In this document: piece by piece, positions 10,804-19,528 of the stretch
Layout: each line of letters begins with the position of its first letter
How positions within the stretch are numbered: the first letter of the stretch is position 1
NCBI GenBank assembly: GCA_018267965.1
Contig: JAFDXK010000005.1
Location: 186,001-250,000, forward strand
Origin: Bacteroidota bacterium
GTDB lineage: Bacteria; Bacteroidota; Bacteroidia; Chitinophagales; Chitinophagaceae
DNA: 64,000 bases
Direction: 5' to 3'
Notes under the pieces: model-generated
The model's input: the letters and a program-made list of their open reading frames with translations, nothing else
Database searches by the model: none
What the model was told of the DNA's origin: nothing
Made by a program: the position numbers and the translations under genes

Positions 10804-11416
10804 TTTCTACATAATTGCATTAAGCATTTTGTTTTCATTTCAGTTAAATACTGCTAATGGACAGGTAAAAATGGTTAAACCTAAATTTAGCTACACACAA
10901 ATAGACAGTCTAATCAAAAATGTTATTGCAAAAACAGTAACAAAGAATAGACATCCATTAATTGTATCAAATGTATATTGGTATGTAGGTAGTTCTGTAG
11001 ACGCACATGGGAAATCCTCTGCATATAAGAACCATTTTGAAATATATATCAACTTTATAGATGGTAACGATTTTTTTGTAAAGAAAATAGACAATTTTGG
11101 GATTCATCCAACAATTAAGATAGAAAATAAAGAGATCAAAAACTTTATTAATCAACACTATAAAGCTATGAAGGATGAAAAACTTGCTAATAAAGTTGAT
11201 ACAATTATTAAAGATGGGAAGCAGATTTTTATAACATCAGTAATCGATCACGAATTAGTCAGGCAGATTAAAATATATTCTGAAAATGATACATTACAAT
11301 ATGAATATCCTTCTAGTTTCTCATCAAACAAACAAAATATCCAAACACATAAATATTATTTCTTGCAAATACTGAATAATACTAAAGAGAAGTATAACAA
11401 CTACTTAAAAAGGTAG
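10781..11416 (+). CDS. Exported protein, probable immunity partner of the upstream RHS tip
   Basis: A protein of about 211 residues; two ATGs (10781 and 10787) lie inside the last codons of the RHS gene, whose stop is at 10801-10803. I chose 10781 because an N-terminal signal peptide follows directly (FYIIALSILFSFQLNTANGQ); the longer open frame from 10733 would put a charged leader before it. The mature part has alternating charged and beta segments and no motif I recognise. Base composition is more AT-rich than the RHS gene, as is usual for recently exchanged tip/immunity cassettes. In RHS toxin loci the gene directly after the tip is normally the cognate immunity gene; an exported immunity protein would fit a toxin acting in the periplasm. 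That role is inferred from position and overlap only. Confidence 0.7.
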   Translation: MVMVQRSNFYIIALSILFSFQLNTANGQVKMVKPKFSYTQIDSLIKNVIAKTVTKNRHPLIVSNVYWYVGSSVDAHGKSSAYKNHFEIYINFIDGNDFFVKKIDNFGIHPTIKIENKEIKNFINQHYKAMKDEKLANKVDTIIKDGKQIFITSVIDHELVRQIKIYSENDTLQYEYPSSFSSNKQNIQTHKYYFLQILNNTKEKYNNYLKR

Positions 11417-11421
11417 TTAAT

Positions 11422-12417
11422 ATGGTGTACTTGATACAGAATTACTACCCCTATGGAATGAAAATGCCTGGTAGGTTGTTGGACGGAGATAGCACGAATC
11501 AATATGGATATAATGGCAAGAGGATTGAAACAGATATTTATAAATCTATTGATCCTAGTCTAGCGAAATATGGAGTAGTACACGATTATGGAGAAAGATT
11601 GTATAACTCAAGACTAGGTCAATTCCCAACACCTGATCCTTTATTTAAAAAGTACCCCGGAGTATCGCCATATACTTATGCAGGTGATAACCCTATATGG
11701 AATATAGATAGAAAAGGACTTACAAAAACTACCTATACAGTAATTGTTTTTGAACAGACAGGCCAAACACTTATTAATAGAACAACTACTGCTGGCTTAA
11801 AACCTATAAGCTATACCTCAATGGATGCTGGTATACGGACATATGACTGGCATGATTATTCAGTTTATAACATTACTACTATTGGTAAGGACGGCAAAGT
11901 GACCACATCATCAACAACAAAAATGGATGGTTTTCGCACGAATACTTTTAGCAAATCAGAAGGATATGCCGAAGCAAAACTGTCAGCAGGTAAATTTTTC
12001 AGTGGTCTAGGTGAAATTTTCAAGCCTACAAAAGAGACATCAGTACGCGATGGTTGGGTACTAACTACTAGTAGTAAATTATTTCCAGGTAACGATCATA
12101 ACCTGAATGCAGTAGGACGCGGACAATTTGTTGATGCTGATGCTATAAGTTCTGCTTTTGGTGTTGCAAGTGCAGCTAATACTGAGCAAGGAGCAGAGAC
12201 GTTAAAAGACCTGCTAATATACGCCAAAGACGCCATTAATGGTGCGGGTAGTGCGCAAGGACTTGCCCCTATCAAATTAAGTAATGGGAACGATACTTTT
12301 AACTGCGATGTTGAAGGCGGTTGCGGACAATTGCATGTTAAAGACAACAAAGGAAATACGCAAGTAGCAATACCAGTTCCAAATGGAAAAACCAAAGAAG
12401 ATTATCATAATCATTAA
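11422..12417 (+). CDS. Orphan RHS C-terminal fragment (displaced toxin tip)
   Basis: A 331-residue protein with no signal peptide and no YD-repeat body. Residues about 9-50 repeat the RHS core end of the upstream gene (YPYGMKMPGRLLDGDSTNQ...). The core then continues with LYNSRLGQFPTPDPLFKKY and SPYTYAGDNPIWNIDRKGL, a normal RHS core ending in the usual D-x-x-G-L junction. The remaining 230 residues are an unrelated tip ending in Asn/Asp/Gly-rich sequence and DYHNH; I recognise no catalytic motif. Tip proteins kept behind a complete RHS gene are known as orphan RHS cassettes. They can be swapped onto the main gene by recombination through the shared core. It starts 5 bases after the preceding immunity gene, so it could be translated from the operon message, but without an export signal it is probably not secreted as it stands. 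Confidence 0.8.
   Translation: MVYLIQNYYPYGMKMPGRLLDGDSTNQYGYNGKRIETDIYKSIDPSLAKYGVVHDYGERLYNSRLGQFPTPDPLFKKYPGVSPYTYAGDNPIWNIDRKGLTKTTYTVIVFEQTGQTLINRTTTAGLKPISYTSMDAGIRTYDWHDYSVYNITTIGKDGKVTTSSTTKMDGFRTNTFSKSEGYAEAKLSAGKFFSGLGEIFKPTKETSVRDGWVLTTSSKLFPGNDHNLNAVGRGQFVDADAISSAFGVASAANTEQGAETLKDLLIYAKDAINGAGSAQGLAPIKLSNGNDTFNCDVEGGCGQLHVKDNKGNTQVAIPVPNGKTKEDYHNH
11446..11573 (+). repeat. Repeat copy 2: RHS core end in the orphan tip gene
   Basis: Ungapped 128-base match to 9928-10055 in the main RHS gene, encoding the same YPYGMKMP...KYG segment. The distance between the copies is 1518 bases. Recombination between them would delete the current tip and its immunity gene and join the orphan tip to the giant protein. 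Confidence 0.8.
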
Positions 12418-12431
12418 TACAATGTAAGAAG

Positions 12432-13046
12432 ATGGAAATTCAACAAAAGAAAAAACAATTATGGACTACGACGGCATTAATATGTGCAATTCTTTGTCTA
12501 TGTTGCAAGAGTAAAAAAAATGCTGAAAACTTAGTTCACGAGACTCTTTATGAAGATCATAGTAGTTTAGTCCGTAAAGTGGTTTATGATACTGGAGATA
12601 CGAAGCAAGTTCTCAAATATTACACAAGAGATACCTTTGCCAATGGTGCAGAAATTCACTATGCTGTGACAGGAAAAATCAAAAAGTGGTTATGGTTTAT
12701 AAAAGGCACTAAATATGCAATATTTGGAGTCTACTATGATAACAATGGAAATTATGCCAGAAAAATGGGGCAACCTATTTTCAATGCTGTTAGCATAGAT
12801 GATAGCACCTTAGCTATTCAGTTAGCCAATCCACCCAATTTGAATTGCCTCTTTTCATACAAAGAGTCTATTGAGGAAAAAATGTTACGCTTATTAATAA
12901 AAGAGCCAGGTAAAACTGATAGTACAAGCTGGGTAACGATACCAAAGCCAAATTTTGAAAAAGGACATAAGTATTACACTTGTTTTTATGTTTTAAATGA
13001 GAACAAAGAACCTATTGATAGTACTTGCCAAGAATTGCTACCATAA
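12432..13046 (+). CDS. Probable lipoprotein, candidate immunity protein for the orphan tip
   Basis: A 204-residue protein beginning 14 bases after the orphan tip gene. The N-terminus has basic residues, then a hydrophobic stretch ending in LCLCCKSKK, which looks like a lipoprotein signal with the lipid-bearing Cys followed by a charged linker. The rest is beta-rich and soluble-looking, with no recognised motif. The position right after a displaced RHS tip, the small size and the export signal are what an immunity gene would show; this remains inference. Alternatively it is an unrelated lipoprotein gene carried with the cassette. Confidence 0.65.
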   Translation: MEIQQKKKQLWTTTALICAILCLCCKSKKNAENLVHETLYEDHSSLVRKVVYDTGDTKQVLKYYTRDTFANGAEIHYAVTGKIKKWLWFIKGTKYAIFGVYYDNNGNYARKMGQPIFNAVSIDDSTLAIQLANPPNLNCLFSYKESIEEKMLRLLIKEPGKTDSTSWVTIPKPNFEKGHKYYTCFYVLNENKEPIDSTCQELLP

Positions 13047-13073
13047 ATTAGATAACTTTTTAACAACCTTCCT

Positions 13074-13544
13074 ATGAACAGTTTTCAAAAAATAATTATT
13101 TATTTCGTTTCCTTCAGTATTGTTGTTGTTTGTATTGTTCAATACCTACAGCTACAAAAAATAAAGAAAGAAGCTACATCTTTCAAAAATTCTTACCATA
13201 CTGTCCCATTTGATTCTTTGAAAAAAAATATTGCAACAATTGGAGATATACCGAGTTATGAAAAACTCAAACTAGAATACATGGATATAGATGCTATTGA
13301 AAACCTTTTGCCATGGGCATTAATTATGGCAAACAAGTATGGTTATAAACCAGCTTATTTCGACGTTTATACTTCTATTCAAGGTATAGATATGTACTAT
13401 GGGAATACAAAATCTGAATCTTCTTTGGAGGCAGTTGATTCAAATAGTAAGAAAATAGCTCTAGAATACCTGATAAAGGCGTCAAAAATTGAAGACTCGC
13501 AAGCTATTAAAATCCTCAATGAACATTATCCTTCTGCTAGATAG
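13074..13544 (+). CDS. Small membrane-anchored protein of unknown function
   Basis: A 156-residue protein with one N-terminal membrane segment (IIIYFVSFSIVVVCIVQYL, about residues 7-25) and a soluble domain. Its C-terminal third (KKIALEYLIKASKIEDSQA) looks like a SEL1/TPR-type helical hairpin. It starts 27 bases after the preceding lipoprotein gene and is the last gene of the RHS tip/immunity series. It may be a second immunity protein left from an earlier cassette, because small anchored proteins accumulate at the ends of RHS loci. No enzymatic motif is visible. Confidence 0.65.
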   Translation: MNSFQKIIIYFVSFSIVVVCIVQYLQLQKIKKEATSFKNSYHTVPFDSLKKNIATIGDIPSYEKLKLEYMDIDAIENLLPWALIMANKYGYKPAYFDVYTSIQGIDMYYGNTKSESSLEAVDSNSKKIALEYLIKASKIEDSQAIKILNEHYPSAR

Positions 13545-13721
13545 TTAATATTTAAGATACTACTATATCAATGAGCAAAATATTCTAGTGCTATTACTTT
13601 TAATAACATACACTAGTAATGCGGTAATGTATCAGATGTGTATGTATAGAAGATGCTAATGTACAAAAGTGCAACAAACAACAGATAAAAAAAATATAAA
13701 ATAGTAAATCGTGTAAATGTA

Positions 13722-13743
13722 GGGGTAAGCCATAGCTTACCCC
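13722..13743 (+). terminator. Hairpin, possible terminator after the RHS cassette
   Basis: A 9-bp perfect stem GGGGTAAGC / GCTTACCCC around the loop CATA, followed by TTATTCTTT. It lies about 180 bases after the last small gene and just before the transposase remnant. It could end the RHS operon message or belong to the left part of the insertion sequence. Confidence 0.5.
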
Positions 13744-13772
13744 TTATTCTTTATGTCTTAAAACCAATCTCT

Positions 13773-14518
13773 GTGCAAGAAAGCATACACTCATGTATCA
13801 AATGTGTTCGTGAGCATATTCATTGTAAACATTGTAATAACCATGCAATAAAACATGGCTGCCTGCCATAGGCAAACAACGTTACTATTGTAAACGATGT
13901 CATAGAACCTTTGTATTAACATATACTTACCGTGCATATGGTGTTAGAGTCAGTGCTCGTATATGCAAGTTTCTCAAAGAAGGTCTGGGTATACGCAGTA
14001 TTTCACGTTTATTAGAAATATCAGCGGGCACAGTTATCAAGCGAATCATAAAAATAGCAGGCTGTATCAGAAAACCATTAGTAAAAATAGGTAAAGAATA
14101 TGAAGTAGACGAGATGTGTACATTTGTTCGTTCAAAACATAATAGAGTATGGATAATATATGCCTTGCAAAAAGACAACCGAAAAGTGGTTGATTTCTAC
14201 ATTGGCAACCGCAACATAAAAATATTGGAAAAACTAACAAGTAGCCTGCTTCTATCCTCCTGTACTCGCATTTATACTGACAAACTAAACCTGTATCGTA
14301 GCATTATCCCTAATCACCTTCATAGTACTACAACGCGTAGTACAAATCACATAGAACGACACCACCTCACTATTCGCACCCATATAAAAAGATTAAACAG
14401 GCGAACAATATGTTTCAGTAAAAGCATAAAGTTATTGTTAGCTTGTCTCAAAATATATTTTTGGTCTGGAGACATGAATTTAGATACAACAAAAAAAGCA
14501 GCCGTAAGCTGCTTTTAA
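13773..14518 (+). pseudogene. IS1-family transposase, frameshifted
   Basis: Conceptual translation in two frames gives an IS1-type transposase. The N-terminal zinc ribbon starts in frame 0 (CIKC, then CKHCNNHAIKHG) and meets a stop at 13869. From 13868 the next frame continues with IGKQRYYCKRCHRTFV, an HTH region (RSISRLLEISAGTVIKRI) and the DDE domain: D in YEVDEM, D in IYTDKLNLY, E in NHIERHH. The typical IS1 ending RTHIKRLNRRTICFSKS follows. One base appears to be missing near 13866. The known programmed frameshift of IS1 lies after the HTH, not inside the zinc ribbon, so I read this as inactivation. There is no ATG at the N-terminus (GTG at 13773 is the best candidate). I could not find convincing terminal inverted repeats or a target duplication. 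Confidence 0.75.
14494..14516 (-). terminator. Terminator of the T9SS-secreted protein gene
   Basis: A 9-bp stem AAAAGCAGC / GCTGCTTTT with loop CGTAA. On the minus strand it lies 24 bases past the stop of the 14540-16291 gene and is followed by a run of T. It also overlaps the 3' end of the transposase remnant on the plus strand and could act in both directions. Confidence 0.7.
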
Positions 14519-14539
14519 TAAAGAGGATTAAATATAACA

Positions 14540-16291
14540 CTATTGCGTTAAGATAACCTTGGTTGTATTTGCCAACTCATTATTTACATATACCTTAACC
14601 ATATTCAATCCTACACCCCATGCTTCAGGTTTAATTGTTGTATTATTAACCCCTGCCTTCAAGCTAAAAGACTCCTTATATATACACTGCCCCATAATAT
14701 TGTATGCAGCAATCACAGCATCTGCATTTTTGTTTGCATTAATGGAACAGGTAACTGTTGCATTAACTTCAGTTATGATGCTTGGATAAACAGCAACGGC
14801 AATACCAGCTACAGAACCTGCACTATATGTTGGCACATTGGTGGTCTTATAATAGTTGGGGTTGGAAGAGGTGTCACAGTCATCAACATTTATTGATGGC
14901 ATTTGGTAAGTGTAATGCAAATCGGTTATGCTGTCCTGATATGCCGACGTGTATTGAAAAGAAAGAGCATTGGGTATGAATGAAAATGTATCTGGCATAA
15001 AATATTGGGCGCCGCAGGTGTAAAAGGTGTTGTCGGTTTTGAGTAACCTCGGAGTAGGATTGGGTGCTGGTGTCCATGTTATCATGTATTGCCACCCGTA
15101 ATTATCCTCTACATGCTGACAATAATTATAGACATCCTTGTAAATATTGTATTGGGTGATGTAAAGAGGAGTTAAGGTAGCTGCATCCACATTAAGCAAT
15201 GCAGGGTTAGTATGTACCGGAGAATCACAAATAGCCACCTGGGCACCAATAGCATAGCTGGTATCACCCAATAGATAGATGGATTTCCCCTTATCACCAC
15301 ACCCTCTGTAGTAATACCTGCCAGCCAAAGGGTTTATACTCATATTTAAAGTTATAAACCCTATACCTTCAGAACTTGTATTAATAGGCAAAATGAAATT
15401 CTCCTCTTCGTAAGTGCAAGCTAATATCCCGCGATTGTAATCCCATACTATAGCAGGGTCTTGAGGCCTGCTATCAGCAGTTTGCACCCGTTTATAATTA
15501 GTAACTATTCCTGCATTTTTATCAATTGTAATGAAGAAAAGGAACTTATGAAGTGTATCACTATTATGTGCTGCACTATCTATTTCCCAACGTGTTCCGG
15601 CAATTACGAAATTCGTATTGGTGCTATCGATGGAAATAATTGATTTAGGTACATCATACACCCGTTTAGAAGGATTAGTATTTCTATTGTTATCGGTATA
15701 CCTGTGATGCCATATTAATTGACCATTTACATCTAGTTTGGTAACAGAAAAGGCAATGTCATTATTTACATAGCTTGAATTAAAAGTAGGAGCAGCATTG
15801 ACAAAATAATACTCTTCCTGCCCTGTAGAATCGTGAGATACTAATATATCAACGCCGGTTTGCTTAAAGCTTATCGGGTAATTTATTGCTAGCGGCGGGA
15901 TATGCCCTATAGGTATTATTTTGCTCCATATATTATTGAGCATATTGTCAAATTTAATGACATGCAGGTATTCACTGTCATAGGCGGCGAATAGCAACCC
16001 GTCAGAAGTCTTCTTTATTTTATGTACAAAATACTCGCTGTCAATTAAGATGCTTTGTAAAAAAGAACCTGCCCCGTCAGTCTGTGTAATTAATAATTTT
16101 GTGCTGTTGGGTGTTACAAGAGAGGTAGCCCGGCTGCTGAAGAAAATAAAACCATCGTCAATTTTTTCTTCAACAGAAATACCATACTGGAAATAATTGT
16201 TGAGATAATAGGTCTTGTTAATAGTCTGAGCCTTGATAATCTGGATGAACGCACATATGAATGCTGTCATCAAAAAGATACTTTTTTTCAT
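14540..16291 (-). CDS. Secreted protein with T9SS type A C-terminal sorting domain
   Basis: About 583 residues from the chosen start; Met codons at 16300 and further upstream are possible, but MKKSIFLMTAFICAF begins a clean signal peptide ending ...IIKAQ. The central part is beta-propeller-like, with repeated patterns such as VHKIKKTSDGLLFAAYDSEYL and repeated hydrophobic/Asp strands, as in surface proteins annotated by weak propeller repeats. The last 85 residues form the T9SS sorting domain: a short strand AVAVYPSII, then AAYNIMGQCIYKESF, then a final strand ending VILTQ. Proteins with this tail cross the outer membrane through the type IX system and lose the tail when attached or released. 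It stands alone, with a terminator after it. Its substrate or partner cannot be told. Confidence 0.85.
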   Translation of the reverse strand: MKKSIFLMTAFICAFIQIIKAQTINKTYYLNNYFQYGISVEEKIDDGFIFFSSRATSLVTPNSTKLLITQTDGAGSFLQSILIDSEYFVHKIKKTSDGLLFAAYDSEYLHVIKFDNMLNNIWSKIIPIGHIPPLAINYPISFKQTGVDILVSHDSTGQEEYYFVNAAPTFNSSYVNNDIAFSVTKLDVNGQLIWHHRYTDNNRNTNPSKRVYDVPKSIISIDSTNTNFVIAGTRWEIDSAAHNSDTLHKFLFFITIDKNAGIVTNYKRVQTADSRPQDPAIVWDYNRGILACTYEEENFILPINTSSEGIGFITLNMSINPLAGRYYYRGCGDKGKSIYLLGDTSYAIGAQVAICDSPVHTNPALLNVDAATLTPLYITQYNIYKDVYNYCQHVEDNYGWQYMITWTPAPNPTPRLLKTDNTFYTCGAQYFMPDTFSFIPNALSFQYTSAYQDSITDLHYTYQMPSINVDDCDTSSNPNYYKTTNVPTYSAGSVAGIAVAVYPSIITEVNATVTCSINANKNADAVIAAYNIMGQCIYKESFSLKAGVNNTTIKPEAWGVGLNMVKVYVNNELANTTKVILTQ

Positions 16292-16435
16292 GTCTGTCAT
16301 ATTTAAAGGTGAGAAGAAACGGAGGCATAAGTTGTGGGAATAAATGGTGATGATTGTGATAATAAATCTAATAAAAACACCTTGCAAATCAAAGGAAAAC
16401 AGTAAGTATTGTTGGAATGCTAAACAAAGAATAAT

Positions 16436-16457
16436 AAAACAATAATGCTATTGTTTT
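16436..16457 (-). terminator. Terminator after the primase-helicase operon
   Basis: A 9-bp perfect stem AAAACAATA / TATTGTTTT with loop ATGC, 20 bases past the stop of the primase-helicase gene on the minus strand and followed there by ATTATTC. The stem itself supplies a T-rich 3' side. Confidence 0.6.
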
Positions 16458-16476
16458 CCCCGCCTCGGGATGAGAA

Positions 16477-18801
16477 TTAGTTCATGTCCGTATCTCCGAG
16501 ACTTGGTGTAAAAGCCTCTCTTTGAAAAGTATAATACCGTCCTTTGAACTTTACATATTCACAACAAATATGTATTTCTCCATTCGATTCTCGCCGTTCA
16601 CTGATTCGGGGGAAATATTTGGATGAAGGATACTCGGATGACTTGTATCCCATCCGATTCAATACTTCACTGACATAGCTTTTGTTGTTTTGTTGTTTAA
16701 TAAGCATAGCAATATCTGATAAGGGGATAGTAATGATAGCTTCACCACTTGATTCAAATAATTCTGTGATGGCAATTTCAATTTGCTTCTCTACTGTAAT
16801 TTTACTATGTGCAACAACTGATTGCAGTGCTTCAGTTACCAATAAGCGGCTTTCAAACCAATGGCGTTCTTTCTCAGGAGCTTTAATTTGCCTACTACCC
16901 AAATAACTCAGAAAATTCGGAATCTCATCCACCATTTTACGAAGTAGCTTCACGTCGAGTTTGTCTTCAGGTAATTTAGGTACACGGATTACCCAAAAGC
17001 GTATCTCATGCTTATCAATACGGATAAAATCATCTTCTTTATTTGAATTCAATATGAACTTGACGAAAGTTGGTATGCTCTTATGGTCCTTACCTTTACT
17101 ATTCCAAATTGCGGATTTTGCGGTTGACAAGGATTTTAAGCGTTCTACTACTACATCCCTGTCAACTTTAGTTTCATCTACCATGACAATGAGCTTGCTA
17201 ATCCAGTGAGCATTAAATTCACTTTTCAAGTCGGCATTACCAACGATAGCCATGTTTTCCTTGTACAATTCCTTCAACCAATCCCCAAATGTTGTTTTAC
17301 CGGTTTGACGTTCTTTACTGATTAAACAAAGTATGGGCAATACCTGTTGTGGTTTCTGATATAGTAGTTGTAAATAGTCTAACCCCAATTCCCAGCGCTC
17401 AATTTGGCTATCAGGTTCACCTTCCTTTAATAAGATAGGTTCTGTTCCAAAAATGTGTTTGATAAATCCTAAAGTATGAGGACATGAAAGGTCTTCACTA
17501 GTATGCCAGTCAAATGGGTGGTACAGATTATAACAATTATGGATGACTTGCTGATAGTCGGTATGGCTAGGCACATTGCAAAACGAGGTGTATTTGAGAA
17601 TATGTTCAAAAATCTCTTTGCCATTATCTTCCAGTATCGTTTTACGTTCTCTGCGTTCAAAAGTCCTGACTAATGTATTCCACTGGTCAGGTATCTCCAC
17701 ATATTGATAATAGGTATCCCCTACCCTAAAATAATTGGCTGCGCTTTTAGGTGTTACAATAGTGCATTTATTTAAACTGCTGTCATACCTGTAAGTAGTT
17801 CCAAAAAACCTAAATGCTATGTTCTTGAGTTCTTCACGTTGCTCCAGATGAAAATTATAGAACTCATCTACACTATCCAGCATAAAATACTGGTATACCT
17901 GTCGTGTCGAACGTGTAATTTCTATGCGTGTCAAGTAATGTCCGCTAAATACACCTGCCTTTTGTACCCTGAAGTCATTAAATTCTTTTGCTGCCTCATG
18001 TTGCTCTGTGGTGTTAAGTGAACAGAGCAGATCATCAATTCCTTTCGGGTTATTGGCTAACTCCGACGTATTAATATGAGCAAAGTATAAGCGAATGCCT
18101 TCCTTGCTTAATAGATCATGGAAGGATTCCACGCTTTTATAAAATGTATAGGGCCTTGTAGCCAGATCAAGCTGGTCAGTGATTTCTTTGGATGTAATGT
18201 TTCGGCAATCTCCATCATGTAACCATACCAAACGCTGCACCTGGCATTTTTTAATTAATGCGATAATGTCATCATGCATTAACCTATCTTTATCACGAAG
18301 GCAGGTGATGGATGGCAGCCCTACACAAAATATACCATGCATCGTTGCCTTAAATGCCTTAAAATGTCCCTCTGTCAGGTAAAGTGTATCTATCGGGCTT
18401 CCTGTTTCGTAGTATTTAAGCAACAGTGGTGGAAAGAAGGGCAATGTCTTCTGTCCTTTAGGTATATCATATTTCTGAACAGAGTTATCTTTTCTTTTTC
18501 TGGGGTTCAGCAAGCGTGTTTGCCGGTACTCCCTAGTCTTTTGCTTTCCTTCAGCAGTCCTAAACCACTGCACTTCTCCCCTAATGGAATACAGCAAGAT
18601 ACCAATGCCTAATTCATTGGGTTCAAAAATTTTATACCTTTTTTGAATGTTCGGTATTTTATGAAAATCTGTATTGGCAAAGTTATCCGTATACAGATCA
18701 ATGTCAAGCATGTCAGCACTGACACCAAGGATATCCATTCGCTCTTCGAAGAAACGTTGGGTGACTATCAGTAAATTATCTGCCATTAAAGCTGGTCGCA
18801 T
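16477..18801 (-). CDS. Toprim primase fused to SF3/DUF5906-type helicase, mobile-element replication protein
   Basis: A 774-residue protein. Residues about 135-200 look like a Toprim domain: LTEGHFKAFKA with the conserved Glu, and VWLHDGDC with the acidic pair. Residues about 490-620 are a helicase-like P-loop domain with Walker A RQTGKTTF (about 498) and Walker B IVMVDETKVD (about 542), then LNSNKEDD as the sensor region. The order primase-type Toprim then SF3-like ATPase is common in replication proteins of phages, plasmids and integrative elements. It is the last gene of a minus-strand operon after a small unknown gene and an HTH gene. Start: Met 1 at 18801; Met 6 (18786) is equally possible. 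It is probably a remnant or working part of a mobile element that may include the neighbouring defence operon. Confidence 0.8.
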   Translation of the reverse strand: MRPALMADNLLIVTQRFFEERMDILGVSADMLDIDLYTDNFANTDFHKIPNIQKRYKIFEPNELGIGILLYSIRGEVQWFRTAEGKQKTREYRQTRLLNPRKRKDNSVQKYDIPKGQKTLPFFPPLLLKYYETGSPIDTLYLTEGHFKAFKATMHGIFCVGLPSITCLRDKDRLMHDDIIALIKKCQVQRLVWLHDGDCRNITSKEITDQLDLATRPYTFYKSVESFHDLLSKEGIRLYFAHINTSELANNPKGIDDLLCSLNTTEQHEAAKEFNDFRVQKAGVFSGHYLTRIEITRSTRQVYQYFMLDSVDEFYNFHLEQREELKNIAFRFFGTTYRYDSSLNKCTIVTPKSAANYFRVGDTYYQYVEIPDQWNTLVRTFERRERKTILEDNGKEIFEHILKYTSFCNVPSHTDYQQVIHNCYNLYHPFDWHTSEDLSCPHTLGFIKHIFGTEPILLKEGEPDSQIERWELGLDYLQLLYQKPQQVLPILCLISKERQTGKTTFGDWLKELYKENMAIVGNADLKSEFNAHWISKLIVMVDETKVDRDVVVERLKSLSTAKSAIWNSKGKDHKSIPTFVKFILNSNKEDDFIRIDKHEIRFWVIRVPKLPEDKLDVKLLRKMVDEIPNFLSYLGSRQIKAPEKERHWFESRLLVTEALQSVVAHSKITVEKQIEIAITELFESSGEAIITIPLSDIAMLIKQQNNKSYVSEVLNRMGYKSSEYPSSKYFPRISERRESNGEIHICCEYVKFKGRYYTFQREAFTPSLGDTDMN

Positions 18802-18839
18802 TTAGCATGTAACAGGAACAGGGATTCTATCTAAAGTGT

Positions 18840-19118
18840 TCACCCAAGTATCATGATAAGGTCGTTGAGAATAGTGTAGTTGATATTAAGTTTATCAAGA
18901 ACGCCGGAAATGGGTGGCAACAAAGTTGTCTCCAAATGACTGACATAAGCGTTTAAATTAACCAGTTCTATACCAAATGTTATCAGCCGTACTTTACAGG
19001 CATAACATTGGCAAGATTGATATTGTTTATGTAAATCAGTGTACAAATCCTGGTACTTGGGTTGAAGCGCGGAAAGGGAACGGTATAGTTCCAGCGCCTT
19101 TGCCTTGTCGGAATGCAT
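18840..19118 (-). CDS. Small protein of unknown function in the replication operon
   Basis: A 92-residue, mostly helical protein with a CQCYACK cluster near residue 40. Its ATG overlaps the stop of the upstream HTH gene (TAATG), so translation is coupled. It lies 38 bases before the primase-helicase gene. No family is recognised. Small partners in this position often regulate or load the replication protein, which is inference. Confidence 0.65.
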   Translation of the reverse strand: MHSDKAKALELYRSLSALQPKYQDLYTDLHKQYQSCQCYACKVRLITFGIELVNLNAYVSHLETTLLPPISGVLDKLNINYTILNDLIMILG

Positions 19119-19363
19119 TATTTTTTGTTTGTAGGGTATTCAAATTCGGTAGTGTCTTTATCAAGGATGCTGCATATAGTTTCAATAGTCTCCCGGCGGA
19201 TATAGCTTTCATCTCCTTTTTTCATATACATTATACGTCTTACCGTATGCCTGCTTTGCCCGCTTTCTTTTACAATCTTATTAATAATTAATCTTTTATT
19301 CTCTGCATTGTAAGTCGTAAGCCATTCTTTTAACTTGAATCGATAGTTGTTCGTAAACTCCAT
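19118..19363 (-). CDS. Small helix-turn-helix protein
   Basis: An 81-residue protein. The segment LIINKIVKESGQSRHTVRRI (about residues 24-43) has the length and pattern of a helix-turn-helix, with a later stretch RRETIETICSILDKD resembling the end of an XRE/Cro-like domain. It is the first gene of the minus-strand operon and divergent from the XRE gene at 19529. Two HTH genes reading away from a shared region with direct repeats are a usual lysogeny- or copy-control-type switch. The target is likely the repeats at 19389-19448. Confidence 0.7.
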   Translation of the reverse strand: MEFTNNYRFKLKEWLTTYNAENKRLIINKIVKESGQSRHTVRRIMYMKKGDESYIRRETIETICSILDKDTTEFEYPTNKK

Positions 19364-19388
19364 AGGTTATATATGCCTTTTTATGCCA

Positions 19389-19448
19389 AAAAATCTGTCT
19401 ATTTGTCTAAAATATTGTCCATTTTTACAAAATATTGTACATTTGCCG
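19389..19448. repeat. Three 20-bp direct repeats between divergent HTH genes
   Basis: Units at 19389-19408, 19409-19428 and 19429-19448. Units 2 and 3 share AAAATATTGTnCATTT; unit 1 is weaker (13 of 20 positions match unit 2). The exact 20-base period, close to two turns of the helix, fits operator or iteron sites bound on one face. They overlap the promoter of the XRE gene. Confidence 0.65.
19415..19445 (+). promoter_or_regulatory. Bacteroidota-type promoter of the XRE regulator
   Basis: TTG at 19415-19417, 20 bases, then TACATTTG at 19438-19445. This matches the TTG / TAnnTTTG pattern of the primary sigma factor in Bacteroidota. The expected transcript starts near 19450 and leaves a leader of about 75 bases before the ATG at 19529. 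Both boxes lie inside the direct repeats, so a protein bound there would repress. Confidence 0.65.
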
Positions 19449-19528
19449 AGCTCCCCTTAACACAAAAGTAATAAAAAGGCATAATAAAGCATTCAACTAA
19501 AACATGATTATAGATCGCCTTAATATTT

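Noticed and set aside
13722..14520. Precise ends of the insertion sequence
   Set aside because: The two hairpins at 13722 and 14494 are not inverted copies of each other, and no target duplication could be recognised by eye.
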